Source: Rhodospirillales bacterium (GTDB lineage Bacteria > Pseudomonadota > Alphaproteobacteria > Rhodospirillales_A > JACZKS01). Taken from it: a stretch of 35,585 nucleotides of DNA. The stretch is taken from the NCBI GenBank assembly GCA_018648445.1, contig JABGRG010000040.1, forward strand, positions 1 to 35,585, given 5' to 3'. Shown one piece after another: positions 7,881-15,958 of the stretch (the stretch's first letter is position 1; each line of letters begins with the position of its first letter). Under the pieces are notes generated by a model that saw only the letters and a list, made by a program, of their open reading frames with translations, had not been told where the DNA came from and searched no databases. A program made the position numbers and the translations under genes.

Positions 7881-9079
7881 TGGCGCAGTTCCTCGCCGCC
7901 GCCCTCGTCCGGCTGGTCGAGGACCGACACCATGTCTTCGTTGGAAACGATGCCGACCAGTTCACCCTCGTCGCAGACCACGGGGATCGGATAATCCACC
8001 GTCAGCGCGGCGGGAACGGCGCCCTCAATGGGCTCGTCCGGATGCACCGTATGGGTAATGTCGGCGAGTTCCCTGGCCCATTTGATCTTGTCGTTGCCGT
8101 TCAATTCTTCCATGGCTTCGAGCGTGACGACGCCGCGATATTCGTTCTCATACGTCACATAGCCGTATTCTTCACCGGCCTTGCGCATTTGGGCCATCGC
8201 TTCTTCGATGGTTTCGTTGGTCAGGCGCAACGCAGGCGGCCGCATGATGACGTCGACGTTGAGCGCGCGCGCACGGTTGACGTCCTTGACGAAGGCGCGG
8301 ACGTAATCATCCGCGGGCTTCAACAGGATATCGGCAGGGGTGCCGACCTGGGACAGCGCGCCGTCCTTCAAAATGGCGATGCGATCGCCAATGCGCAGGG
8401 CTTCGTCCAGATCATGGGTGATGAAGACGACCGTTTTGCGCAGTTTTGCCTGAAGGGCCAGCAGCAGATCCTGCATGTCGGAACGAATCAAGGGGTCCAA
8501 CGCGGAAAATGCTTCGTCCATGAGCAGGATTTCAGGGTCCGTGCACAAGGCGCGGGCCAGACCGACACGCTGCTGCATGCCGCCGGAAAGCTGGCTTGGA
8601 TAGCTGTCCTCGTAACCGGCCAGCCCCACCATATCGATCCACTCGCGCGCTTTTTCCTCGCGCTTGGATTTCTCCACACCCTGAATTTCGAGGCCGTAGC
8701 CAACATTCTGAATGGCGGTTCGGTGGGGCAGCAGGCCGAAACGCTGGAAGACCATGCTCATTTTATCGCGGCGGAATTTGATAAGACTGTCGGTGCCCAG
8801 CGTCATCACGTCGGTGCCTTCAACGGTGATGTGCCCGGCGGTCGGGTCGATCAGCCTGTTGAAATGGCGGATCAGGGTCGATTTCCCAGAACCCGACAGA
8901 CCCATGATAACGAAGATTTCACCTTCCTCGATATCCAGGCTGACGTCGCTCAGGCCGACGGTGTGACCGGTGTCGGCCAGTATGTCGTCCTTACCCTCGC
9001 CGTTTTGCGCTCGTTGCAGGACGTCCTTCGGTTTGTCGCCGAAGATTTTGTAAATATTGCGAACTTCTATCTGTGCCAT
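7877..9079 (-). CDS. proV: Glycine betaine/proline-type ABC transporter ATP-binding protein
   Basis: ATPase subunit of a ProU/OpuA-type importer, 400 residues. Walker A is at 60-68 ('GLSGSGKST'), the ABC signature is 'LSGGMQQRVGLARAL' near 163-177, Walker B is 'ILLMDEAFSALD' near 184-195, and the switch His is in 'THDLDEA'. A C-terminal pair of CBS domains occupies about 280-390, as in osmoregulated OpuA/ProV. The frame is open up to 9151. I choose the ATG at 9079 because it has GAGGG 7 bases upstream, starts at the conserved 'IEVRNIYKIFG' and lies 10 bases after the proW stop. It is the last gene of the proX-proW-proV operon. The substrate is probably betaine, choline or a related quaternary amine. 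Confidence 0.92.
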   Translation of the reverse strand: MAQIEVRNIYKIFGDKPKDVLQRAQNGEGKDDILADTGHTVGLSDVSLDIEEGEIFVIMGLSGSGKSTLIRHFNRLIDPTAGHITVEGTDVMTLGTDSLIKFRRDKMSMVFQRFGLLPHRTAIQNVGYGLEIQGVEKSKREEKAREWIDMVGLAGYEDSYPSQLSGGMQQRVGLARALCTDPEILLMDEAFSALDPLIRSDMQDLLLALQAKLRKTVVFITHDLDEALRIGDRIAILKDGALSQVGTPADILLKPADDYVRAFVKDVNRARALNVDVIMRPPALRLTNETIEEAMAQMRKAGEEYGYVTYENEYRGVVTLEAMEELNGNDKIKWARELADITHTVHPDEPIEGAVPAALTVDYPIPVVCDEGELVGIVSNEDMVSVLDQPDEGGGEELRH

Positions 9080-9089
9080 AATCGGGCCC

Positions 9090-9947
9090 TCAATGAGCGA
9101 CATTTCGGAACGCTTGTAACCGCGCGCCGTAGGATTGACTAATTCGATCAAATACGATCGCCAGGAACACGATGGCCATTCCGCCGATCAGTCCCTCACC
9201 GGAATCGTTGCGTTGCAGACCGATCAACACGGTCTCCCCAACACCGCGTGCGCCAATCATAGACGCAATCACGACCATTGCCAAAGCCATCATCGTGGTT
9301 TGGTTGATGCCTTGCATGATCGAGGGCAGGGCCAGCGGAATTTGAACCCCGCGCAACAGTTGCCAGCGGGTGGCGCCAAAGGCGCGGCTGGCCTCAACCA
9401 CTTCGCTATCCACCATGCGAATACCCAGATCGGTCAGGCGGATTAGCGGCGGCGTGGCGTAAATCACGGTGGCCAGAATGGCCGGCACCTTGCCCAGCCC
9501 GAACAGCATGGCTGCGGGGATCAGATAGACAAAGCTGGGAATCGTCTGCATCAAATCCAGAACCGGGTTGATGATAAGGCGCAGCCGGTTCGAACGGGCC
9601 GAGAAAATGCCCATGGGAATGCCAAGCGCGATGGCCAGACCGATGGAGACGAGCATGATGGCGATCGTCTGCATGGCCTTTTCCCAAAGCCCCAATGCGC
9701 CGATGAAGTACATGGCGGCGATCATCAGGGCCACCAGGCTGAAACGCCGACCGGCGGCGTAGGCGATCAAGCCGACGATCACGATAATCGCGATCGGATG
9801 TGTGCCACGAAGCAGCTTTTCCAAAGCGACAAGCACGGTCAGGATGACGTTCGCTATCGCTTCAAAGAAGTCGCCATGATTAATGATCAGCCAGTCAATA
9901 AACTCGTTTGTTGCAAGTTTGATGGGCTTTCCAAATTCGGGAAACAT
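9090..9947 (-). CDS. proW: Glycine betaine/proline-type ABC transporter permease
   Basis: Integral membrane permease, 285 residues, with about six or seven hydrophobic segments. The cytoplasmic coupling (EAA) loop is clear near residues 196-220 ('EASRAFGATRWQLLRGVQIP', followed by LALPS). The N-terminal tail before the first membrane segment is short, as in alphaproteobacterial ProW. It forms the channel of the ProXWV importer with the ProV ATPase. It lies 88 bases after proX, with a hairpin between them, and 10 bases before proV. The ribosome site is weak (AGAGAAAG region), consistent with lower expression than proX. Confidence 0.92.
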   Translation of the reverse strand: MFPEFGKPIKLATNEFIDWLIINHGDFFEAIANVILTVLVALEKLLRGTHPIAIIVIVGLIAYAAGRRFSLVALMIAAMYFIGALGLWEKAMQTIAIMLVSIGLAIALGIPMGIFSARSNRLRLIINPVLDLMQTIPSFVYLIPAAMLFGLGKVPAILATVIYATPPLIRLTDLGIRMVDSEVVEASRAFGATRWQLLRGVQIPLALPSIMQGINQTTMMALAMVVIASMIGARGVGETVLIGLQRNDSGEGLIGGMAIVFLAIVFDRISQSYGARLQAFRNVAH

Positions 9948-9984
9948 TGCTTTCGCACTTTCTCTCAGTGTTCAGGGCTCACGA

Positions 9985-10014
9985 GGAAAAGGGGCGGCAT
10001 CTGAATGCCACCCC
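9985..10014 (-). terminator. Hairpin with T tract between proX and proW
   Basis: Read on the minus strand, GGGGTGGCAT (10014-10005) pairs with ATGCCGCCCC (10000-9991), 10 bp with one G-U pair. It has a 4-base loop and is followed directly by TTTTCC. It lies about 20 bases after the proX stop, inside the operon. It looks like a partial intrinsic terminator that favours proX over proWV. Confidence 0.7.
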
Positions 10015-10035
10015 GTTCCCTTTTCAACCAAACCG

Positions 10036-11061
10036 CTAGAGCGCGGCTTTCACCTTTACGGCGACATCAGCCGGAAGCCACTTCGACCAAAGGGCTTCGT
10101 TCGTTTTCAGGAAGTTGACGGCTGCTTCTTCGGCCGTACCACCGGTATCCTGCATATAGGCCAGGGCCTTGGAAACCATGTCGGCGTTGGTTGCGTACTT
10201 TTTCAGGAACGCGACCAGCTTGGGCGCTTTGCCGTAGAACTCGCTGCTCGAGGAGACAGAAACGGGCACCAACGGATAGGCGGTGGCTTTCGTCACCTTG
10301 GTCTCGTCCTTTTCGTCCATCATGGCGTCCCAGATCGCCTGGTCGTAGGCGGGTTCGTCAAGCATTCTGACCTGATCGCCGACCTTGCCCAACACCCAGG
10401 TCGGGCCCCAGTAATAAAAGACGATGGGCTTTTTGCGCTTGATCGAGGATTCGATCACCGCCGACAAGGCAGCACCCGTACCCGGGCGGAAGTTGACGAA
10501 AGTATCGTTCAGGCCATAGGCGTTCATCTTCTTGGTGTTGATGACTTCACAGCCCCAGCCCGCGATGCAGTTATAAAAGCGCCCTTTTCCGGGCTCTTCC
10601 GGGTCGGCGAAAACATCTTTGAACTTCGGCAGATCGGCTACCGACTTCAATCCCTTGGCGGGCGCGTTGGCACCTTCGGTCAGGTATTTGGGCACATACC
10701 AGCCCTGGACGGCGTCTGGGAAGTTGATGCCCAGATCAACGACCTTGCCGCCGGCCAGCGCCTTGTCCCAGGCGGCCTTGACGTTGGCGACCCACATTTC
10801 CATGGTGACGTCGATGTCACCGCGGATCATGCCGTTCAACATTGGAATCGTCGATCCCGGAATCTTGTCCACCTCACAGCCGTACCCGTTCTTCATGATG
10901 AATTGGGCGACCGCCACGTGGAAAGAGTTCGAATCCCAGTCAAGCCCGGCAAAAACAATGGGTTTGTCAATTTCGCAACTGGCGGCCTGGGACGATCCCG
11001 GCGCAGCGGTCCACACAAACGCCAAGGCTGCCGCGGCTGCGGCAATCGGTTTAAATTGCAT
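10036..11061 (-). CDS. proX: Glycine betaine/quaternary amine ABC transporter substrate-binding protein
   Basis: Periplasmic binding protein of the OpuAC/ProX class, 341 residues. It has a Sec signal peptide (about residues 1-26, Ala-rich, ending near SSQA). The mature protein starts 'CEIDKPIVFAGLDWDSNSFH'. It carries several Trp/Tyr-rich stretches ('MEMWVANVKAAW', 'VQGWYVPKYL', 'FYYWGPTWVLG'), the aromatic residues that normally cage a quaternary ammonium group. A GGGAGC ribosome site lies 8 bases before the ATG. It is the first gene of the operon and has its own sigma-70 promoter upstream. The ligand is probably glycine betaine, proline betaine or choline; the sequence alone does not separate these. 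Confidence 0.92.
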   Translation of the reverse strand: MQFKPIAAAAAALAFVWTAAPGSSQAASCEIDKPIVFAGLDWDSNSFHVAVAQFIMKNGYGCEVDKIPGSTIPMLNGMIRGDIDVTMEMWVANVKAAWDKALAGGKVVDLGINFPDAVQGWYVPKYLTEGANAPAKGLKSVADLPKFKDVFADPEEPGKGRFYNCIAGWGCEVINTKKMNAYGLNDTFVNFRPGTGAALSAVIESSIKRKKPIVFYYWGPTWVLGKVGDQVRMLDEPAYDQAIWDAMMDEKDETKVTKATAYPLVPVSVSSSSEFYGKAPKLVAFLKKYATNADMVSKALAYMQDTGGTAEEAAVNFLKTNEALWSKWLPADVAVKVKAAL

Positions 11062-11539
11062 TTAAAAGCTCCCGTTTTTCTAAGTTATTGAAAGCCCCTG
11101 ATTGAAAGGGCCTCCGCATCCCTGTTCAAGGATCGCGGACGGTATTAATTTCGCCTTCCCCCAGAGGTAGAAAATCCTGCAAAGACGAAAAACCGCATCC
11201 AAATCAATTAACACAACAACCATACAAGATTTTCCAGAATTGTCAAAAATCGGCGAAAAGAATAAAAGAAAAAGAGAGATGGAGTTTATATCGAATTGTT
11301 TCGACGCGAACGCATGTATTTTTTTGATGAATATTGTAAGTGGAAATTGATTGAAATATCACAAAAATATGGCCATTTTTTTCTCTTGCGCATACATGCA
11401 AATACTTGAATTGGCAAAAAAGGGATTCCGTCGTGAGCCCGTGAAAGGTGCTTGCCTAGAGGCGCCCTCAACTGAGATATTGGGGCTGCGAACAAGAAAA
11501 ACAGGTTTTAACGCTGATTTCCAAGAAAGAGCCCCAATC
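11062..11539. other. Long AT-rich intergenic region between proX and the aldolase operon
   Basis: This 478-base stretch between divergent operons has no convincing gene. From about 11160 to 11400 it is clearly more AT-rich than its surroundings. It contains the proX promoter and a leader of about 150 bases for proX, in which short hairpins can be drawn. It also has an 8-base inverted repeat, GCATGTAT (11312-11319) and ATACATGC (11392-11399). The aldolase frame is open back to 11351, but that leader lacks family similarity and a ribosome site. Confidence 0.6.
11219..11246 (-). promoter_or_regulatory. Sigma-70-type promoter of proXWV
   Basis: On the minus strand TTGACA (11246-11241) is followed after 16 bases by TATGGT (11224-11219). 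The expected start of transcription is near 11212, giving a leader of about 150 bases before the proX ATG. The consensus -35 box in otherwise GC-rich DNA makes chance occurrence less likely. Confidence 0.6.
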
Positions 11540-12304
11540 ATGAAATTTATTCGCGAACGGATTCTGAATGGCGAGCGGATGTTCGGCATCGCCGCCCAAC
11601 TTGGCTCCAGCCTGACGGTCGAAATGATAAGCAACGCCGGTTTCGACTGGACCTGGATCGATTGCGAGCATGGATCCGGCGATTACAGCGAGCTGATCCA
11701 TCAGGTTCAGGTGGCGCGCCTCGGCAATGCGCCCGCGGTCGTCCGCATTCCCGGAAACAACCCGACCACGTTCAAGCGCACGCTTGATCTCGGCGCGGCC
11801 GGCATCATGGTGCCTTACGTCAATACCGCTGCCGAGGCCGATCAGGCCGCCCGTTCCATGCGCTATCAGCCCGAAGGTCTTCGCGGCGTTGCCGGATCGC
11901 CGCCGTGCAGCGGTTTTGCCCAGAATTTTGACGACTACTATGCCAAGGCCAATGACAATCTGGTGACCATGGTGCAGATCGAAACTACCGAGGGCGTCGA
12001 AAATGTCGATGAAATCGCCGCCGTTCCCGGCGTCGACGTATTGTTCGTCGGACCCATGGATCTTTCCATCAGTATGGGCATGATCCGGCAGTTCAAGAAC
12101 CCGGATTTCGAGGCCAACCTGGACAAGGTCGTGGCCGCCTGCAAAAAGCACGGAAAGGCCCCCGGAATCCTTACGCCGACACTGGAATTCCTGCCGCCGT
12201 GGATCGAAAAGGGCTTTAGCGTCTTTGTCGTTGGTTCCGACAGCATCGATCTGGCGAAGCTGCTGGGCAACATTCACGGAACGTGTGCCAAACTCAAAAC
12301 CTGA
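11540..12304 (+). CDS. HpcH/HpaI family aldolase
   Basis: Class II (metal-dependent) pyruvate-type aldolase of 254 residues, the normal length. The catalytic and metal positions of E. coli HpaI can be matched by alignment from memory with an offset of one: His44 in 'IDCEHGSGDY', Arg69 in 'VVRIPGNNP', Glu148 in 'MVQIETTEGVEN' and Asp174 in 'FVGPMDLSISMG'. Such enzymes cleave 4-hydroxy-2-oxo acids to pyruvate and an aldehyde. I choose the ATG at 11540, where family similarity begins ('MKFIRERILNGERMFG'), rather than the upstream in-frame ATG at 11351. It is followed after 19 bases by a LarA-like gene, and the two probably form one catabolic unit. The substrate is unknown. Confidence 0.9.
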   Translation: MKFIRERILNGERMFGIAAQLGSSLTVEMISNAGFDWTWIDCEHGSGDYSELIHQVQVARLGNAPAVVRIPGNNPTTFKRTLDLGAAGIMVPYVNTAAEADQAARSMRYQPEGLRGVAGSPPCSGFAQNFDDYYAKANDNLVTMVQIETTEGVENVDEIAAVPGVDVLFVGPMDLSISMGMIRQFKNPDFEANLDKVVAACKKHGKAPGILTPTLEFLPPWIEKGFSVFVVGSDSIDLAKLLGNIHGTCAKLKT

Positions 12305-12323
12305 ATGAAGGGGCGGAAGCGCC

Positions 12324-13619
12324 ATGCCCTCAAACAGCCTTGATATTAGCAACTTCGCGCCGACCATCGCCGACGGATTGCAGGTGGATCTGCCGCGCAT
12401 GATGCCGGTTCGCCAAGGTTTTCCCGAAGATCACGTGGCCGATATCGAAGCCGCCGTGCGCCGGCAGCTTGGGCAATTCTCCGGGCTTGACCTTGGCGGA
12501 AAGAAAATCGCCGTAACCGCCGGTAGCCGCGGCATCAAGGGGATGGTTGAAGTTCTGCGCGCGGTCGTTGCCGAACTCAAGGATAGAGGCGCCGAGCCGT
12601 TTCTGGTTCCGGCCATGGGAAGCCACGGCAGCGGCACCGCCGAAGGCCAGATCGCCGTGATGGAAAAGCTGGGCATGAGTGAAGCGGCCATCGGCGCGCC
12701 GGTCCGCTCCAGCATGGACGTCGTCGAACTGGGAACCATTGCCGATGGGACCCGCGTGTTTTGGGATAAACTGGCCTACCAGTCCGACGGCATCGTGGTC
12801 TGCAACCGTATCAAGGCGCATACCGCCTTTTCCGGCGAATACGAAAGCGGCCTCGTCAAGATGATGGTGATCGGGCTGGGCAAGCATAGGGGCGCGACGG
12901 CCCTTCACCAGCTCGGATTCGATAATTTCCATCACGCCGTACCGGCTGCCGGGAAGGTGGTATTGGCTAACGCGCCAATCCTTTTCGGCGTCGGTGTTGT
13001 TGAAAATGCCTATGGTCAGATGGCCGCGATTGAAGGCATAGCGCCGGATCGCATCATGGAACGCGAAAGCGAACTTCTGGGTTATTCCAAGGCGATCATG
13101 GGGCGAATTCAATTGGATGACATCGACGTTCTGATCGTCGACGAGATAGGCAAGGACGTCAGCGGCGGTGGAATGGACCCCAATGTCACGGGCCGTTCCG
13201 CGTTGGGACTGGCCATCGAGAATACTCCGTCCATCCAGCGCATCATCGTTCGTGATTTGACGCAAGCAACCGCCGGAAGCTCAATGGGGCTGGGCATGGC
13301 GGATTTCACCACCAAACGGTGCGCCGAAAAGATCGACTTGGCCGTAACATATACGAATGCCCTGACCGCCCTTGTTCTTTTGCCGCCGAAAATCCCGATG
13401 ATTTGCGAAAGTGACCAAGCCGCGCTGGCCTTTGCGCTGCGCACCGCGCGCCTCCAGCACCCCGATGGCGCGCGTATCGTCCGTATCAAAAACACCAAGG
13501 ACCTTGAAAATATTTGGGTTTCCGAAGCGTACCGAACGGACCTTTCCGGGCGCGACGAAATGCGTATTTCGGGTGATACGAAACCCATTCGCTTCGATGA
13601 CGCCGGGAATTTGGTCTAG
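12324..13619 (+). CDS. LarA-like (DUF2088, lactate racemase domain) protein
   Basis: Protein of 431 residues related to the nickel-pincer lactate racemase LarA. The N-terminal part has 'KIAVTAGSRGIKGMVEVLRAV' and 'LVPAMGSHGSGTAEGQ'. The central part has 'NRIKAHTAFSGEYESGLVKM' and 'GLGKHRGA'. Residues His101, His166, Lys179 and His188 fall where LarA has His108, His174, Lys184 and His200, although the spacing between His166 and Lys179 is three residues longer than in LarA. It may be a racemase or epimerase for a 2-hydroxy acid. The cofactor genes larB, larC and larE are not in the window. It is 19 bases behind the aldolase and shares its stop (CTAG) with the convergent glycosyltransferase gene. 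The family is fairly secure; the activity is inferred. Confidence 0.8.
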   Translation: MPSNSLDISNFAPTIADGLQVDLPRMMPVRQGFPEDHVADIEAAVRRQLGQFSGLDLGGKKIAVTAGSRGIKGMVEVLRAVVAELKDRGAEPFLVPAMGSHGSGTAEGQIAVMEKLGMSEAAIGAPVRSSMDVVELGTIADGTRVFWDKLAYQSDGIVVCNRIKAHTAFSGEYESGLVKMMVIGLGKHRGATALHQLGFDNFHHAVPAAGKVVLANAPILFGVGVVENAYGQMAAIEGIAPDRIMERESELLGYSKAIMGRIQLDDIDVLIVDEIGKDVSGGGMDPNVTGRSALGLAIENTPSIQRIIVRDLTQATAGSSMGLGMADFTTKRCAEKIDLAVTYTNALTALVLLPPKIPMICESDQAALAFALRTARLQHPDGARIVRIKNTKDLENIWVSEAYRTDLSGRDEMRISGDTKPIRFDDAGNLV

Positions 13620-14815
13620 GCGAGAAGTTCGCCAAGAACGGCCTGCACGCTTTCCTGCGTGATGGCCGCGACGCAGGGGAACGAGGCCCGTTCGTTTTCG
13701 CGCAAATGGCAGCCCCAGAAGCAGTGATAGCAATCCATTTCCACATGCAGGAAGTGGGCGCTCGGCGGACAAACTTCTTCGGCATACGGAACGAAGCTGC
13801 CGAAATGGCCGCCGCCGACAAGGACCAGCGTCGGAACTCCCAGCGCGATGGCCAGATGGGCTGGTCCGGTGTCGTTGGTCAGCACCGCAGCGGCGTGTTT
13901 CAGAAGGTCCATCAGGCCCGGTACCGAGGTCTTGCCGATCAGGTCGACCACGTCGCCGCTGTCAAGTGCTGCGCGGATTTCGGCGCTATGGACGATGTCG
14001 TTTTTCGCTCCCGAAAAGACCACCCGATAATCGCGGTCCAACAGCCAGCGCGCGGTATCCAGATATTTCTCCAGCGGCCAGCGCCGCCCGTATTCGTTGC
14101 TGCCGAAATTAAGAACGACGTAGGGCTTGCCATCGGCCGGAACGGGCGGCGGCCCGCCATCCCATGACAGGCGAACGGTTTCCGGCGTGATTTCCCGGCC
14201 CGCCACCGCCGACAAAAAACGATAGTGGCGGATGGTTTCGTGGACGGGATACTCCCCGGTATCGACCAGCGTCGTCGCCCGTGACAGAGAATAGGCGAAC
14301 GTCTCTTTCGTCTTGGGACTTAGCCAGGGCACGCAGGTCACGACTTTTTCGGCCTCGGCAATCAGCATCAGGCTGTCGCCCATAAGGGGTTTGCGAAAAA
14401 AGCTGTCCAGCACGACGACGCGGAAATTTTGCCCATACAGCCAGCGCGCCACTTCGAACCGGTATCCCGGTTTCTTGTGAAAACGATGTTCGTCGATGGC
14501 GTGGACCTTGTATCCGGCAAACAGTTTGTCGGCCAGTCCGGCCCAGGTGCGGCTGCCGATCACGGTGATGTCCGCGCGCTCAACGCCGAAAATCTCGGCG
14601 TAGTGATCCAGCGAGCGGCGAAACAAAACCATATCGCCAATGCCGTCCATGCGGATGACGGCCAGCCCCTTGCGTTCCCCCGATCGGCCACCCATGCGGG
14701 CCAGCAACTCGACCAGCCGCAAAATCCACCAGCGCAACTTTCGCGGCGCGGGCGCGGGGCCGTCGGTCGATGTCAGACCCAATTCCCGTGCGGTTACGAT
14801 CCTGGCGTTTTTCAA
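13616..14815 (-). CDS. Glycosyltransferase family 9 protein with C-terminal Cys motif
   Basis: GT-B glycosyltransferase of the ADP-heptose:LPS heptosyltransferase family, 399 residues. It has the N-terminal 'GLAVIRMDGIGDMVLFRRSL' motif (about 49-68) and the C-terminal donor site 'NDTGPAHLAIALGVPTLVLVGG' near 315-336. A cluster of four Cys (362, 365, 369, 381; C-x2-C-x3-C-x11-C) near the C-terminus is not part of classical WaaC/WaaF. The start is a TTG whose bases overlap the stop of the preceding gene (TTGA). It is the last gene of the three-gene operon with a second GT9 and a DUF6165 gene, so it probably adds sugars to lipopolysaccharide or another surface glycan. Confidence 0.85.
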   Translation of the reverse strand: MKNARIVTARELGLTSTDGPAPAPRKLRWWILRLVELLARMGGRSGERKGLAVIRMDGIGDMVLFRRSLDHYAEIFGVERADITVIGSRTWAGLADKLFAGYKVHAIDEHRFHKKPGYRFEVARWLYGQNFRVVVLDSFFRKPLMGDSLMLIAEAEKVVTCVPWLSPKTKETFAYSLSRATTLVDTGEYPVHETIRHYRFLSAVAGREITPETVRLSWDGGPPPVPADGKPYVVLNFGSNEYGRRWPLEKYLDTARWLLDRDYRVVFSGAKNDIVHSAEIRAALDSGDVVDLIGKTSVPGLMDLLKHAAAVLTNDTGPAHLAIALGVPTLVLVGGGHFGSFVPYAEEVCPPSAHFLHVEMDCYHCFWGCHLRENERASFPCVAAITQESVQAVLGELLA

Positions 14816-15945
14816 CGAATTTCCCGATCATCGCTAGGAAACTGGGATTTGATCTTATCGAGTACGGGCTCGATTTCAAGGCGCTCCACACAGGCGAACC
14901 GGCCATCTTCCAGTGGCTGCGAACAGTTGCCCAGGCACCCCCGACACGGCATGTCGTGATAAAAGAACGTCACGTTGTCGGGCATGATTTCTTCGGCATA
15001 GGGCACGATCTCGCCCACGTAGGCGGCGCTGGCGAGGCAGATGGTTGGCGCGCCCGCCACCACGGCCATGTGCATCACCGCCGTATCCACCGAGACCACC
15101 AGCTTTGCGAAGCGTAACTTCGCGCACAAGGGTTCAAGGCGGCTGTCATCAAAGCTTACGTTGGGCCGTTCCAGCAGGTCCTTGAATTCGGGATTGCCGT
15201 CCATATCGCCGGGCGCGCCGGTAATCAGCACGTCGAGATCGGCCGGGATGGCTTCGACGACTTGCCGGAAAACCTCGACTGAGGGTTGCTTGCCTTTCAC
15301 CGCCGAGAACGGCTGGATGACGACGAAATCCATCTCGTTCTCATGGGCCGCCGACAACCGGTCCACCGGGAGGGCCACCTTCGGTGCGGGCGCATCGTCC
15401 CCCGTCACCCAATTGGTGAAGCGCGACCAGCGCACCACCTTGTCCACATGAAGCGGGCCGCTGTCGAACAGGCGGTCGAATAGTCGGCGGTTGGATTGCA
15501 GCGCGCGATCATATTTTGGCCAGGGGCGCGGCTCCATTCCGATGGTCTGCGCCGCGTTGGTGGCAACAAGAAGGGCTTCGTCCAAATAGGGATGACGCAG
15601 GAAGTCCGCCGATAGGGCGATGCGAAAATTGCGCCCGAACAATTGGTCGAATTGTTGCCACCGGTAGGCAGCATCGCGGTTCAGACGGGGGAAATCGACG
15701 GTCAGAACCTCGACCTCGGGGGAGAACAAAAACGCCGTCTTCGCGCCGTCGGAACGCAGCAGAACGGTGACGCTTTCCCCGTGGGCTGCCAGACCGGTGA
15801 GGTTCGGCAGAAGCAGCGAAAACAGCACCGTATCGCCCAAGCCGCCGGAAGAGACGATTAGAACGCCCGACGGCGCGCCCGGCCGAGTCGACGTGCGCCT
15901 TTTCAGGCGATGCAAAGCGTCGATAAGGCGGGCAAGCCGGGGCAT
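14812..15945 (-). CDS. Glycosyltransferase family 9 protein with C-terminal Cys motif (second copy)
   Basis: A 377-residue GT9-family protein. Its N-terminal acceptor motif is 'VLIVSSGGLGDTVLFSLLLP' and its donor site region is 'VSVDTAVMHMAVVAGAPTICL'; here the usual 'NDTGPMH' is replaced by 'VDTAVMH'. Near the C-terminus it has Cys334, 337, 341 and 352 (C-x2-C-x3-C-x10-C), the same pattern as its downstream neighbour although overall similarity is modest. It starts 13 bases after the DUF6165 gene, and its stop overlaps the next start by three bases. It is likely to act at the inner face of the cytoplasmic membrane in surface glycan assembly. The acceptor and donor are unknown. Confidence 0.82.
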   Translation of the reverse strand: MPRLARLIDALHRLKRRTSTRPGAPSGVLIVSSGGLGDTVLFSLLLPNLTGLAAHGESVTVLLRSDGAKTAFLFSPEVEVLTVDFPRLNRDAAYRWQQFDQLFGRNFRIALSADFLRHPYLDEALLVATNAAQTIGMEPRPWPKYDRALQSNRRLFDRLFDSGPLHVDKVVRWSRFTNWVTGDDAPAPKVALPVDRLSAAHENEMDFVVIQPFSAVKGKQPSVEVFRQVVEAIPADLDVLITGAPGDMDGNPEFKDLLERPNVSFDDSRLEPLCAKLRFAKLVVSVDTAVMHMAVVAGAPTICLASAAYVGEIVPYAEEIMPDNVTFFYHDMPCRGCLGNCSQPLEDGRFACVERLEIEPVLDKIKSQFPSDDREIR

Positions 15946-15958
15946 TGTCCGTAGTCCT

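Noticed and set aside
7880..9142. 420-codon open frame on the plus strand opposite proV
   Set aside because: It mirrors ProV codons with no domain signature or ribosome site; proV is certain.
9883..11091. 402-codon open frame on the plus strand opposite proX
   Set aside because: ProX on the other strand has a signal peptide, ribosome site and promoter; the plus frame covers the intergenic hairpin and has no family match.
11351..11539. N-terminal extension of the HpcH/HpaI aldolase
   Set aside because: The 63 extra codons lie in AT-rich leader DNA, lack a ribosome site, and family similarity starts exactly at 11540.
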